From: a virus
IMG/VR virus record: IMGVR_UViG_3300049216_000109
Location: 1 to 60,226 of that record
Reading direction: 5' to 3' (one strand)
Length of the DNA: 60,226 nt
Below, piece after piece: positions 1 to 6,994 of this stretch. The translations under genes and the position numbers were made by a program. Positions within the stretch are counted from its first letter, which is position 1, and the number at the start of each line of letters is the position of its first letter. Under the pieces are notes generated by a model, which saw only the letters and a list, made by a program, of their open reading frames with translations, was not told the origin of the DNA and did not search any database.

Positions 1-81
1 GTCCCCCGTTGCGATGTCCCCCGTTGCGATGTCCCCCGTTGCGATGTCCCCCGTTGCGATGTCCCCCGTTGCGATGTCCCC
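1..81. repeat. 15-bp tandem repeat array, left end
   Basis: Five exact copies of GTCCCCCGTTGCGAT (1-75) are followed by a 6-bp partial copy. The same unit closes the window at its right end, so both arrays are probably one array cut by the assembly. The repeat is GC-rich, unlike the AT-rich flank. A TGA at 81-83 ends the reading frame that runs in from the right end. Confidence 0.95.
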
Positions 82-122
82 TGAAGTATAACTAACTATT
101 GATACCAACCTCTCACGCAAAA

Positions 123-147
123 CTAGCCACCCATTGAGGGTGGCTAG
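123..147 (-). terminator. Rho-independent terminator
   Basis: A perfect 10-bp stem (CTAGCCACCC / GGGTGGCTAG) encloses a 5-nt loop. Read on the minus strand it is followed by TTTT, so it should end the minus-strand transcript of the gene at 169-507. It may also block plus-strand readthrough from the repeat ORF. Confidence 0.85.
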
Positions 148-168
148 CTAAGGATGAAGCAGCGTGGG

Positions 169-507
169 CTACTCAATCACGATGGTTGGGTTGGTGACCT
201 TCGTGAAACCATCCTTCGTGAGGAAATGCATGTGGTAGCGGACCGAAGGAGCGACGCCACCCTTTGCCTTGAGTCCGGCCTCCTCCGCAATCTTCGCGAT
301 GTCGTCGATGGACAACGGAACCGGCGAGCTCTTGAGCGAGTCGAAGGTGATCTGCCGCTGCTTGCCGCGAAACTTCTGCTCGACCGAGGGGTCAACCGCG
401 AGCTCAAAGAGACGCTCTTCGACGGGGGTGACCTTGATGACGGGAGCTGCCGTCTCAGTGGTGGGGAGGACTTCTGCGATCTGCTGGGAATTCGTTTTCT
501 TTGCCAT
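169..507 (-). CDS. Winged-helix DNA-binding-like protein
   Basis: The protein has 112 residues. Its second half looks like a winged helix: a helix around SIDDIAKIAEEAG, then a region rich in basic and aromatic residues (VRYHMHFLTKDGFTKV). The stretch FRGKQRQ and what follows aligns with FRGQRQI in the protein at 20784-21164, so the two are probably paralogues. ATG at 507 has AAAGGAAA upstream, in a leader duplicated in front of the next gene. It is GC-richer than its surroundings. Role unknown; a transcription factor or an abundant DNA-coating protein would fit. Confidence 0.7.
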   Translation of the reverse strand: MAKKTNSQQIAEVLPTTETAAPVIKVTPVEERLFELAVDPSVEQKFRGKQRQITFDSLKSSPVPLSIDDIAKIAEEAGLKAKGGVAPSVRYHMHFLTKDGFTKVTNPTIVIE

Positions 508-510
508 GGT

Positions 511-621
511 AGTAATTTCCTTTCGGGTTGAGCTGAGTAACTAATCAGCATCAATAGGATAATAATACATCATTTTTGCTGCGTTGTAAACAAAAAAGTG
601 AGCAAGTTTGCAAATTATTTT
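511..621. repeat. Duplicated promoter-leader segment, copy 1
   Basis: About 111 bp closely matching 805-915 (offset 294 bp). It holds the ribosome-binding region, untranslated leader, promoter and upstream GTGAGCAAGTTTGCAAATT of a minus-strand gene. The least conserved part is the spacer around 566-584. One copy drives 169-507 and the other 615-803. Confidence 0.9.
562..599 (-). promoter_or_regulatory. Early promoter, TTTACA family
   Basis: On the minus strand: TTTACA (585-590), 17-bp spacer, TATTAT (562-567), preceded by CACTTTTTTG. It reads into the gene at 169-507. The upstream element recurs at four other promoters between 850 and 1430. Confidence 0.85.
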
Positions 622-803
622 ACTGGAGTGATTTCTTCATAGGAGATGAAATCCTCAACACCTTCAGAGTATGGAGACTCAGAATACTTAGTAAAGGTGT
701 AGTTTCCCTCAACTAGGAAATTCTCCAACTGCAGCTGCTCATTGGTTGAGTCCGCTATTACAAAATGCCAACGGCCGTCTTTTGAGAAGATTTTATAATA
801 CAT
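615..803 (-). CDS. Hypothetical early protein, 62 aa
   Basis: Start MYYKIF at 803 is chosen because AAAGGAAATTACTC lies just upstream; the longer frame only translates the duplicated leader. The product is small, acidic and rich in aromatic residues, with no recognised domain. It lies behind its own copy of the duplicated promoter segment. Confidence 0.7.
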   Translation of the reverse strand: MYYKIFSKDGRWHFVIADSTNEQLQLENFLVEGNYTFTKYSESPYSEGVEDFISYEEITPVK

Positions 804-804
804 G

Positions 805-915
805 AGTAATTTCCTTTCGGGTTGAGCTGAGTAACTAATCAGCATCAATAGGATAATAGTATCCTATTTGTGGTGACTTGTAAACAAAAAAGTGAGCAAG
901 TTTGCAAATTATTTT
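805..915. repeat. Duplicated promoter-leader segment, copy 2
   Basis: Second copy of the 511-621 segment. Its 5' end overlaps the last codons of the small gene at 909-1064. Confidence 0.9.
856..893 (-). promoter_or_regulatory. Early promoter, TTTACA family
   Basis: Minus strand: TTTACA (879-884), 17-bp spacer, TACTAT (856-861), with the conserved GCTCACTTTTTTG immediately upstream. It drives 615-803. Confidence 0.85.
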
Positions 916-1064
916 TCGTCGTAGATTTTAGCGACTTCGATGAGAATTTCAGACAGAGATTTTCCATCTGTCTTCATGTAGTCGATAACTTCTTCTAGCA
1001 TGTCCAGCGTGACTTCCGAATCGGTAAGAATTTCTTCTGAGTCGATATCAATAGTGATCTTCAT
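909..1064 (-). CDS. Hypothetical acidic early protein, 51 aa
   Basis: ATG at 1064 follows a perfect GGAGG (spacing 5-6). The product begins MKITIDIDSEEI and is strongly acidic, with predicted helices and no known domain. Tiny acidic early phage proteins often inhibit host factors, but nothing here shows that. Confidence 0.75.
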   Translation of the reverse strand: MKITIDIDSEEILTDSEVTLDMLEEVIDYMKTDGKSLSEILIEVAKIYDEK

Positions 1065-1080
1065 GTTTCCTCCTATAACC

Positions 1081-1118
1081 ATTATACAAAATGTAAATCA
1101 AGTTGTACACAAAAAAAG
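1081..1118 (-). promoter_or_regulatory. Early promoter upstream of 909-1064
   Basis: Minus strand: TGTACA (1104-1109), 17-bp spacer, TATAAT (1081-1086), preceded by GCTCACTTTTTTTG. It combines the TGTACA -35 of one family with the upstream element of the other. Confidence 0.85.
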
Positions 1119-1150
1119 TGAGCAAAGTCACAAAATAAATATCGGAAAGC

Positions 1151-1193
1151 TGCTCACTTTTTTGTTTACAGATTCACGAAAATGTGATATAAT
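1151..1193 (+). promoter_or_regulatory. Early promoter, plus strand, TTTACA family
   Basis: TGCTCACTTTTTTG is followed by TTTACA (1165-1170), a 17-bp spacer and TATAAT (1188-1193). It is near consensus, and divergent from the minus-strand promoter at 1081-1118. The nearest downstream product is the structured non-coding stretch 1200-1385. Confidence 0.85.
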
Positions 1194-1199
1194 TCGCGC

Positions 1200-1385
1200 G
1201 TATACGTGTGCACGCGGGCGCCCTCGCGCGCGGGATATATTGTTGTGAGCGAGTTATCACAAAAGTCACCAGGATGAGTCAGGCGGGACCCAGTTCGAAT
1301 TGACAATATCTACTACCTTATTTTCAAAAGAGTCACTCCTGGCTCACACCTCGCGCTCCGAAATCTGAAGAAACAAAGTTACAAA
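1200..1385 (+). ncRNA. Candidate structured non-coding RNA
   Basis: A strong promoter ends at 1193, but no convincing gene follows before a second promoter at 1388. The start is very GC-rich with alternating CG. Further on, TGTGAGC (1244-1250) can pair with GCTCACA (1342-1348), and CCAGGA (1269-1274) with TCCTGG (1337-1342). No clear terminator was seen. It could be a small RNA or a leader shared with the next transcript. Confidence 0.45.
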
Positions 1386-1387
1386 GC

Positions 1388-1430
1388 TGCTCACTTTTTT
1401 GTTTACACCATGACAAAGATGTGATATAAT
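1388..1430 (+). promoter_or_regulatory. Early promoter, plus strand, TTTACA family
   Basis: GCTGCTCACTTTTTTG, TTTACA (1402-1407), 17-bp spacer, TATAAT (1425-1430). It nearly repeats the 1151-1193 promoter, including the GATGTGATATAAT ending. It feeds the small genes from 1562 on. The leader 1441-1530 has ATATACAC / GTGTATAT, which can form a hairpin, and three GTGTATA repeats. Confidence 0.85.
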
Positions 1431-1561
1431 TGAATAGTGAGGATAATGTGCATCTGAAATATACACTTTTCAATATATTCCAATTTGTGTATATAGCTTG
1501 GTGTATATTCCATTTGGTGTATACTTCGGTTTCCTCAGCTTCGGGAGACCGAGCGCTTGAA

Positions 1562-1618
1562 ATGGCTCGCGTATCAAAAGAAGCTAATCTCGCCGTCTGG
1601 AGTAAATACTTCTCATGA
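1562..1618 (+). CDS. Possible 18-aa leader peptide
   Basis: ATG at 1562 opens an 18-residue frame (MARVSKEANLAVW...) whose TGA overlaps the next ATG (ATGA at 1615-1618). The overlap suggests translational coupling. No good ribosome-binding site precedes it. Confidence 0.3.
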   Translation: MARVSKEANLAVWSKYFS

Positions 1619-1863
1619 AATTCAAAGTGAAGACACCTCTTCATAAGAAGAACAGGAAAAGAAGTAGAGATAGTCACGTGTATCGTCAAGTTCTGATGTC
1701 TGACTTTCTGCAGGCTAAGATAGACGAGGTCCCTAAGAAGTATTTCGAGACGGAGAAAAGCTACACTCGACGAATACTCCGGTCTATAATTGCCGCGTTC
1801 CCTTCGTCGTGGGAGTTAGTTCCCGATGATGAAGTTATTGTTGAGAGGGCTAATCCTAGATAA
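1615..1863 (+). CDS. Hypothetical basic early protein, 82 aa
   Basis: The N-terminus is very basic (MKFKVKTPLHKKNRKRSR), followed by a helical region around LQAKIDEVPKKYFETEKSY. This would suit nucleic-acid binding, but no family is recognised. It starts within an ATGA overlap and heads a run of tightly spaced small genes. Confidence 0.6.
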   Translation: MKFKVKTPLHKKNRKRSRDSHVYRQVLMSDFLQAKIDEVPKKYFETEKSYTRRILRSIIAAFPSSWELVPDDEVIVERANPR

Positions 1864-1907
1864 TAGTTATGGCTGTAGCAAGACGTCAATTCACTTGGAG
1901 GATAGTT

Positions 1908-2057
1908 ATGGTCGAGGATAAGTATTCACTCGCTCTGGAAGTTACGAATATAGAAACTAGGAAACGAGAACTGTTCGCCGCGGGTGGTATTACGGAAGCT
2001 CAGCTCGAGAAACTCTCAGATTTCATAACAGAGCTTCTAGACGAATTGGCAGGATAG
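1908..2057 (+). CDS. Hypothetical protein, 49 aa
   Basis: ATG at 1908 is preferred because GGAGG lies 7 bases upstream; an in-frame ATG at 1869 has a poor site. The product is acidic, with a predicted C-terminal helix (TEAQLEKLSDFITELLDEL). The GGATAGTTATGG initiation context recurs at the next gene. Confidence 0.6.
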   Translation: MVEDKYSLALEVTNIETRKRELFAAGGITEAQLEKLSDFITELLDELAG

Positions 2058-2059
2058 TT

Positions 2060-2185
2060 ATGGTGCCTAAGACTTGCTCATTCTGCTCGGGACGCGGTTC
2101 TATTGCTTGCGCTTCAATAGGACAGAACCCTCGTCTAATACGCAAAGTTTGCTGTATGTGTGGTGGGACTGGTAAAACTAAGTAG
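2060..2185 (+). CDS. Small zinc-ribbon protein, DnaJ-type CxxCxGxG repeats
   Basis: The frame encodes 41 residues. It has two zinc-ribbon half-sites, CSFCSGRGSIAC and CCMCGGTGKTK, resembling the CxxCxGxG knuckles of DnaJ. Such tiny zinc proteins are frequent in phage early operons. The start shares the GGATAGTTATGG context of the preceding gene. Confidence 0.6.
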   Translation: MVPKTCSFCSGRGSIACASIGQNPRLIRKVCCMCGGTGKTK

Positions 2186-2413
2186 AAAATGAAAATTGCG
2201 GGCGGCTTGACGCGCGTCCCATTTCGACCACCTTTCTAAACTGGTGAAGACTCTCTATAGAAACTTACGGACCGTTGCGAGTTTTGAAAAAAACGAGAAA
2301 TGACTGTTTTCTACACTGAGAAATTGTTGTGCATTAAAATGAGTTATGGCCTTGCATTTCTATTAAGACTGTTTGTCTAAACTGGCTACGTCCTTTCATA
2401 GTAGTATTTAATT

Positions 2414-2704
2414 TTTTCATAATAACGTAAAAATGGGCCCTATATTTCAATACTGTAACTCGAGTATTGAGAAAAATCTCACCAATAAGTGCATAAATAA
2501 AACTATTCTTAGATAAAAAGTGACTTTACCAGATAAAAGGTAACACCGGGTAACATCTGGATGTTACCTTTTGTCCAGTCCTATGTTATTGATATCATTA
2601 CACTTAGTCACTACTTGTGTGAAAGGTAACAGGTAACATCATAAAAATCAATACTCACCATACAACGTTTATTTATAGGGCCCATTTTTACGTTATTATG
2701 AAAA
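2414..2704. repeat. Perfect 31-bp inverted repeat with 229-bp core
   Basis: The left arm 2414-2444 and right arm 2674-2704 are exact reverse complements; each contains TAACGTAAAAATGGGCCC or its complement. The core has no ORF. No convincing target-site duplication flanks the arms. It could be a MITE-like element, a cruciform at an origin, or a resolution site. Confidence 0.85.
2535..2639. promoter_or_regulatory. GGTAACA iterons, candidate replication origin or operator
   Basis: GGTAACA occurs at 2539, 2549, 2625 and 2632, and inverted as TGTTACC at 2562-2568. AAAAGGTAACA (2535-2545) and TGTTACCTTTT (2562-2572) form a perfect 11-bp dyad; an inner GGTAACAT-CTGG-ATGTTACC hairpin is the alternative. 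Spaced direct and inverted copies inside a larger inverted repeat look like binding sites for an initiator or repressor. Confidence 0.55.
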
Positions 2705-2815
2705 TTTATAACCCTTGCATAAATGAACTAAAAGCGCGGAGCGCGCAGCACCTATCTCTTGTAAAGTGCATCATAATTCTCACCTTATAACTACAGATCA
2801 TATTATAATAGACAT

Positions 2816-3169
2816 ATGAGATACAAAAACACAAAGATAACCGCAGACTCTCTTTTGAAAGCTAACTTTTACTATTCTCGTGATTACGAGACGCGGGAAT
2901 ATAAAGGCGAAACCCTAGTAAATGTAAACGTGATATTGGAGTTTACATTCCTAGACGGTAAAAGATATCGCTACGTACAAGTTCCCAAAGGTTTAACAGA
3001 TGAGTCATTTAAGAAGTTTATAGAGTATCTTAAGGTTGAGGCTCTAATGACTAGTAAAAAATCCATTAAACCTCCTGAGATATTAGAGTATTACATGTTT
3101 AGATTAAGAGGAGAGTATCATTTCGAACTAGTAAAGGAACTTCCTAAAAACATATACTTCACGAGTTAA
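2816..3169 (+). CDS. Hypothetical protein, 117 aa (paralogue of next gene)
   Basis: No known domain. A beta-rich N-terminal half contains VNVILEFTFLDGKRYRYVQV, then VPKGLTDESFKKF and a C-terminus PKNIYFTS. The neighbour at 3172 has the same order (IILEV..., IPRGLAVEELENL, PPGNLFLSA), so the pair probably arose by duplication. TATAAT at 2804-2809 ends only 6 bases before the ATG and no ribosome-binding site is visible, so the message may be leaderless. Confidence 0.65.
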   Translation: MRYKNTKITADSLLKANFYYSRDYETREYKGETLVNVNVILEFTFLDGKRYRYVQVPKGLTDESFKKFIEYLKVEALMTSKKSIKPPEILEYYMFRLRGEYHFELVKELPKNIYFTS

Positions 3170-3171
3170 TC

Positions 3172-3531
3172 ATGGACATAAACGGCTATAAAGTTAAATT
3201 AGTAGATAAGTTGGCTTATAAATATAAGCCCATCAGACCTCTTGGTAAAAAACCTATTGAAGATCAAAAAGTAATAGCAGTGAAGATAATTTTAGAAGTT
3301 TTAGAAAAAGGACAACCAAGCTACATAGGAGTAAGTATTCCTAGAGGGTTGGCGGTGGAGGAACTAGAGAACCTCCAAGAATTCTGTCTTAGTAAAATTA
3401 AAAGAAGGTACTCTTTTGGTATAAGATACGAAAAAGCTAGAGTGTCAAAATACTTAATGGTATCTGAATCTATGCAGAAGTTTGTCCCAATGGAGTCCCT
3501 CCCTCCCGGTAATCTTTTTTTATCCGCGTGA
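3172..3531 (+). CDS. Hypothetical protein, 119 aa (paralogue of previous gene)
   Basis: It starts 3 bases after the preceding stop. It shares a central block (strand, then PRGL plus an acidic helix) and a similar C-terminus with the upstream gene. The protein at 8328 may be a distant third member (VPKGVPVAKIRPL). Function unknown. Confidence 0.65.
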   Translation: MDINGYKVKLVDKLAYKYKPIRPLGKKPIEDQKVIAVKIILEVLEKGQPSYIGVSIPRGLAVEELENLQEFCLSKIKRRYSFGIRYEKARVSKYLMVSESMQKFVPMESLPPGNLFLSA

Positions 3532-3541
3532 AATAAAGTGG

Positions 3542-3571
3542 TGTACATCTTTGTAAAATGTATTATACAAT
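3542..3571 (+). promoter_or_regulatory. Early promoter, TGTACA family
   Basis: TGTACA (3542-3547), 18-bp spacer, TACAAT (3566-3571), preceded by AATAAAGTGG as at 6142 and 57203. It drives the low-complexity protein cluster from 3649. Confidence 0.8.
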
Positions 3572-3648
3572 TATTCAGGTGGTAAAAAAGTGCGGCGAAC
3601 GGCCAGGAGACTGGAAGAGCTTTAGAAATACAAAGGAGTAGAAAGCAA

Positions 3649-4203
<555 letters not shown>

Positions 4204-4214
4204 AGGAGAACACC

Positions 4215-5009
4215 GTGAACACATGGTCTAAGGATGAAAATGGCGTTGAATGGGTTTCAGACGGCAACGGCAACAAAAACTCGGTTAAGTATTGGGGTTC
4301 TCGTGAAAAGGCTGAAAAGGCACTCAATAGTTTAATAAATTGCAGCGATTGCAGCGATTGCAGCGATTGCAACTCTTGCAGCTCTTGCCACTCTTGCAGC
4401 TCTTGCAGCTCTTGCGGCGATTGCAGCGATTGCAGCTCTTGCAACGACTGCAGCAATTGCAACGATTCCAGCTCTTGCCACTCTTGCAGCTCTTGTCACT
4501 CTTGCCGCTCTTGCAGCTCTTGCTACTATTGCTACTATTGCAGCGATTGCAGCTCTTGCAGCTCTTGCAGCTATTGCCGCTCTTGCCGCTCTTGCCACTC
4601 TTGCAGCTCTTGCAGCTCTTGCCGCTCTTGCAGCGATTGCAACTATTGCCGAGACAAAAATGGAAATGAGGAAGGTCAGAAAATCGAACCTATTCTGATC
4701 CCAAAGATTCCCAACATACACCAAACGGTATATGCAGCAGCATCGAATCCCAACTCTCTCAACATGAGGGATTTGCATACCTGCGAAAACACTCATTGCA
4801 GGGCAGGGTGGGTCACGACGTTAGCGGGACCTGAGGGGAAGAAACTAGAAGATTTCTTAGGATGGGAGGTCGCCGCCATGGTGATCTACGTGGAAAGTGG
4901 ATACCTTGAAATCAACCCGGCTCGATTCTTCGACGGTAATGAAATTGCTTTAGCTGACATGAAGCGTCTAGCTGAACTGGAAGCCTCCAATGCTTCAGTA
5001 AACCTGTAG
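4215..5009 (+). CDS. Protein with Cys-x-x triplet repeat and conserved C-terminal domain
   Basis: The product has 264 residues. Residues 43-145 are 35 triplets of the form C-x-x (CSDCSDCNSCSSCHSC...), with Cys at every third position except one Cys-to-Ser slot; the x residues are Ser, Asp, Asn, His, Arg, Tyr or Gly. Residues about 165-255 form a separate domain (NIHQTVYAAAS, TCENTHCRAGWV, LADMKRLAE) of a kind I associate with other phage and bacterial proteins of variable repeat content. Metal binding or a disulfide-laddered rod are possible. RBS AAAGGAG. Confidence 0.65.
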   Translation: MNTWSKDENGVEWVSDGNGNKNSVKYWGSREKAEKALNSLINCSDCSDCSDCNSCSSCHSCSSCSSCGDCSDCSSCNDCSNCNDSSSCHSCSSCHSCRSCSSCYYCYYCSDCSSCSSCSYCRSCRSCHSCSSCSSCRSCSDCNYCRDKNGNEEGQKIEPILIPKIPNIHQTVYAAASNPNSLNMRDLHTCENTHCRAGWVTTLAGPEGKKLEDFLGWEVAAMVIYVESGYLEINPARFFDGNEIALADMKRLAELEASNASVNL

Positions 5010-5025
5010 GAAAGAGGTAAACACA

Positions 5026-5223
5026 ATGGCAACTGAATTCAGAGATAAAACCTTCTGGGATTTAGAGTTTCACAAGAAGAGCCGCGGCTGGGGTCGCATG
5101 GGAAAACAGTTCAACACCTTGCAACTCGCCAAACAACAGAAAGAAGTTTACGAACGGGTCGACGGTTGTTGTGAATGGCGCGTCGTACGTGTATACGAAC
5201 GTGTTGAAGTTGAAGCAGCATAA
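5026..5223 (+). CDS. Hypothetical protein, 65 aa
   Basis: A small basic protein starting MATEFRDKTFWDLEF, with a GAGG-type site upstream. No domain is recognised. It lies between the Cys-repeat and Ala-repeat genes and is probably cotranscribed from the 3542 promoter. Confidence 0.6.
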   Translation: MATEFRDKTFWDLEFHKKSRGWGRMGKQFNTLQLAKQQKEVYERVDGCCEWRVVRVYERVEVEAA

Positions 5224-5278
5224 CCAGCATCCCTAGAAGTGCAAACGCTAATGCACCACTAACCCCTAAAGGAACGTT

Positions 5279-5980
5279 ATGAGTGTCACGATTGAAGCGA
5301 TGATTGAACGCTGGAGTGGGATGGATCGGCCACTCTTGAGTGGAAAATTGATCGACACTGCTGGCTGCAAGTGCGCTCAGGGTGATGTCCTGTCGTGCGC
5401 CGGATTTACCGATGACGAATTGAGCAAGATGACGCAGTTCAACGCCGACAAGGAAGTAGCCCAAATCCTCGGCATCAGCCGTACTCACGCCGTATTGCTT
5501 CGAAACGTGAACGATAAGATTGGCGGGGCTCCACAACTGGTGCTGTCTGAACCTTCCCAAATCATTGGCGACCAAGCGACACTCTTGCTCGCCTTTTGGC
5601 TGCATCTCGACGGGCTTTCGGCTGCTGATTGGGAGAATGCGGGGGCTGCTGAGTGGGCTGCTGCGAGGTCTGCTGCGAGGTATGCCGATTTGGCTGCTGC
5701 GAGGTCTGCTGCGGAGGCTGTGTCGGATGTTGCGAGGGATGCGTGGGCTGCTGCGAGGTCTGCTGCGGAGGCTGCTGCGGAGGCTGCTGCGTGGGAGGCT
5801 ATGTCGGATGCTGCGAGGGATGCTGCGAGGTCTGCTGCGAGGTCTGCTGCGGAGGCTGCTGCGGAGGCGTCTAGCGAAATCCAAGGCATCGTGCAGTTGG
5901 AGAAGGACGGTCGCCAACCCTTCTTCCTCGCTTTCTTCGGATTCAAAACCTGGGACGATGTTCGCGTCCTAATTAAGTAG
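5279..5980 (+). CDS. Protein with AARSAAE repeat helix and conserved phage N-terminal domain
   Basis: The product has 233 residues. Residues 1-120 form a compact domain with CKCAQGDVLSCAGF and VAQILGIS, common among phage hypothetical proteins. Residues about 121-200 are imperfect repeats of AARSAAEAAAEAA/WEA/SDAARD, predicted as one long helix. A C-terminal domain follows (FFLAFFGFKTWDDV). The DNA repeats are GCTGCTGCGGAG-like and prone to slippage. A broken relative of the repeat lies at 6372-6534. Confidence 0.6.
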   Translation: MSVTIEAMIERWSGMDRPLLSGKLIDTAGCKCAQGDVLSCAGFTDDELSKMTQFNADKEVAQILGISRTHAVLLRNVNDKIGGAPQLVLSEPSQIIGDQATLLLAFWLHLDGLSAADWENAGAAEWAAARSAARYADLAAARSAAEAVSDVARDAWAAARSAAEAAAEAAAWEAMSDAARDAARSAARSAAEAAAEASSEIQGIVQLEKDGRQPFFLAFFGFKTWDDVRVLIK

Positions 5981-6031
5981 TTTCACGCACCAGCAACCAG
6001 CCGTGTCTATGGGCGGCGAAGGAGAGATGAG

Positions 6032-6136
6032 ATGGCAAACCAGTTCGACATTCAACCGCCGCCCGGAGGCGCAAGTCCAGCAGAGAGTGCCGCAGCTCTT
6101 ATTGAGTGTGAAAATAGAAATGCTCAATTGAAATAA
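6032..6136 (+). CDS. Hypothetical protein, 34 aa
   Basis: MANQFDIQPPPGGASPAES... starts 8 bases after GGAGAGAT. It is short, Pro/Ala-rich, and ends just before the promoter at 6142. No known family. Confidence 0.5.
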   Translation: MANQFDIQPPPGGASPAESAAALIECENRNAQLK

Positions 6137-6141
6137 AGTAG

Positions 6142-6171
6142 TGTACAACTCGTATACACTCATATTACAAT
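6142..6171 (+). promoter_or_regulatory. Early promoter, TGTACA family
   Basis: AATAAAGTAG precedes TGTACA (6142-6147), then an 18-bp spacer and TACAAT (6166-6171). The spacer carries GTATACA, also present in the 57203 promoter. Confidence 0.8.
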
Positions 6172-6192
6172 AATTATATGAGCAGAGGATAA

Positions 6193-6375
6193 ATGAAGAT
6201 AATACTAACTATCGAGTCAACAGACAAAGATATCTCCATGGAGAATGTGAAGAGCATTCTAAGTGACGCTGTGGAAGATATAGAGCTTATGTTTCCTGAC
6301 GAGGCCTTCTTAGAAAGACCAAACACATTTAATTCTTTTCTCAAGAATATATGTACTTTAGAGGTTTTATCATGA
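6193..6375 (+). CDS. Hypothetical protein, 60 aa
   Basis: A small acidic protein starting MKIILTIESTDKDISM. It resembles in style the acidic early proteins at 909-1064 but shows no domain. Its TGA overlaps the next ATG (ATGA at 6372-6375). Confidence 0.6.
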   Translation: MKIILTIESTDKDISMENVKSILSDAVEDIELMFPDEAFLERPNTFNSFLKNICTLEVLS

Positions 6376-6534
6376 CCGACACTAGAGAGCTACGCAAATG
6401 GCAGGCAAATGCAAGGGCTGCTGCGTGGGAGGATGCGGGGCTGCTGCGGAGGCTGCGTGGTCTGCTGCGTGGGAGGATGCGGGGCTGATGCGTGGTCTGC
6501 TGCGGGAGTGGTCAACGTCAACCGAATCCCGTAG
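6372..6534 (+). pseudogene. Ala-rich repeat gene with two G-tract frameshifts
   Basis: As written, ATG 6372 gives only 38 residues and stops at 6488. The start MTDTRELRKWQANARAAAWEDAG matches the style of the repeats in 5279-5980. Adding one G to each GGGG tract (6437-6440 and 6481-6484) restores a 54-residue frame ending at TAG 6532-6534, with repeats AAAEAAWSAAWEDAG. In the gene at 5279 the equivalent tract has five G. Either the gene is broken, it is phase-variable, or the homopolymers were miscalled. Confidence 0.55.
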
Positions 6535-6563
6535 GCCGTCCTGCTGCCAGAAGGAGCAAGCGC

Positions 6564-6728
6564 ATGAGTGAGATTGAGATGTGGATTGATTCAATTGTGC
6601 GGCGAGTTCAGGAGTTGCCTGACCGCAATAGCCCCGATGACCAGCCGGAAATGATGATGGTGACGGACAAGGAACTACGAGACATCATCATGGATCGCTG
6701 CCAAGCAATTAACTTGGAGATCACATAA
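6564..6728 (+). CDS. Hypothetical protein, 54 aa
   Basis: MSEIEMWIDSIVRRV follows AAGGAG at 6551-6556, which decides this start over longer upstream frames. The product is acidic and helical with no recognised family. Confidence 0.6.
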   Translation: MSEIEMWIDSIVRRVQELPDRNSPDDQPEMMMVTDKELRDIIMDRCQAINLEIT

Positions 6729-6781
6729 TGCCGAGCCTTTGCGATGGGCTACAGGCAGGATAGGTATCAAGGAGACTGACG

Positions 6782-6994
6782 ATGATCGACACCAAAGAGC
6801 TACGGAGACTGCTAGCGGAAGCTACACCGGGCGATTGGGAATTGCTTGCTTCTCCACCGGATTGGAAGATTATCGACAGCAATGGCGACACAGTAGCTAT
6901 CGTGCCGACAAAGAACGATGGAAGGGAGCTCACCAACGCCCGCCTTATCGTCGCCCTATGCAACGAAGCCCTTACCGCACCGGAGGACAAATGA
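6782..6994 (+). CDS. Ea22-like protein
   Basis: This 70-residue protein has the ead/Ea22 signature: MIDTKELRRLLAEATPGDWE, a middle GDTVAIV and NARLIVALCNEAL near the end. Ea22-like genes lie in accessory regions of lambdoid and many other phages; their function is unresolved. RBS AAGGAGACTGACG. GC-rich compared with the replication genes. Confidence 0.75.
   Translation: MIDTKELRRLLAEATPGDWELLASPPDWKIIDSNGDTVAIVPTKNDGRELTNARLIVALCNEALTAPEDK

Larger units (their letters stand above)
2186..2815. other. 630-bp non-coding region
   Basis: No gene is supported here. The left part (2190-2410) has no clear structure. The right part holds a 31-bp perfect inverted repeat, GGTAACA iterons, and a -10-like TATAAT at 2804-2809 abutting the next gene. 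It is the largest gene-free interval of the genome and the best candidate for a replication origin. Confidence 0.7.

Noticed and set aside
1-81. CRISPR-like array
   Set aside because: The units are contiguous 15-mers with no spacers; there are no cas genes.
1000-1248. Plus-strand ORF of 82 codons
   Set aside because: It runs antisense to a better gene and through two promoters; no ribosome site.
1430-1618. 62-codon TTG frame after the 1388 promoter
   Set aside because: It would start on the last base of the -10 box, before any transcript could begin.
4332-4796. Antisense and shifted frames over the Cys repeat (Ala/Arg- and Leu/Gln-rich ORFs)
   Set aside because: They are by-products of 9-bp repeats that are stop-free in several frames; no ribosome sites, and they overlap a gene with conserved flanking domains.
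5485-5946. Long antisense and alternative-frame ORFs over the AARSAAE repeat
   Set aside because: Same repeat artefact; the plus-strand 5279 frame has the conserved N- and C-terminal domains.
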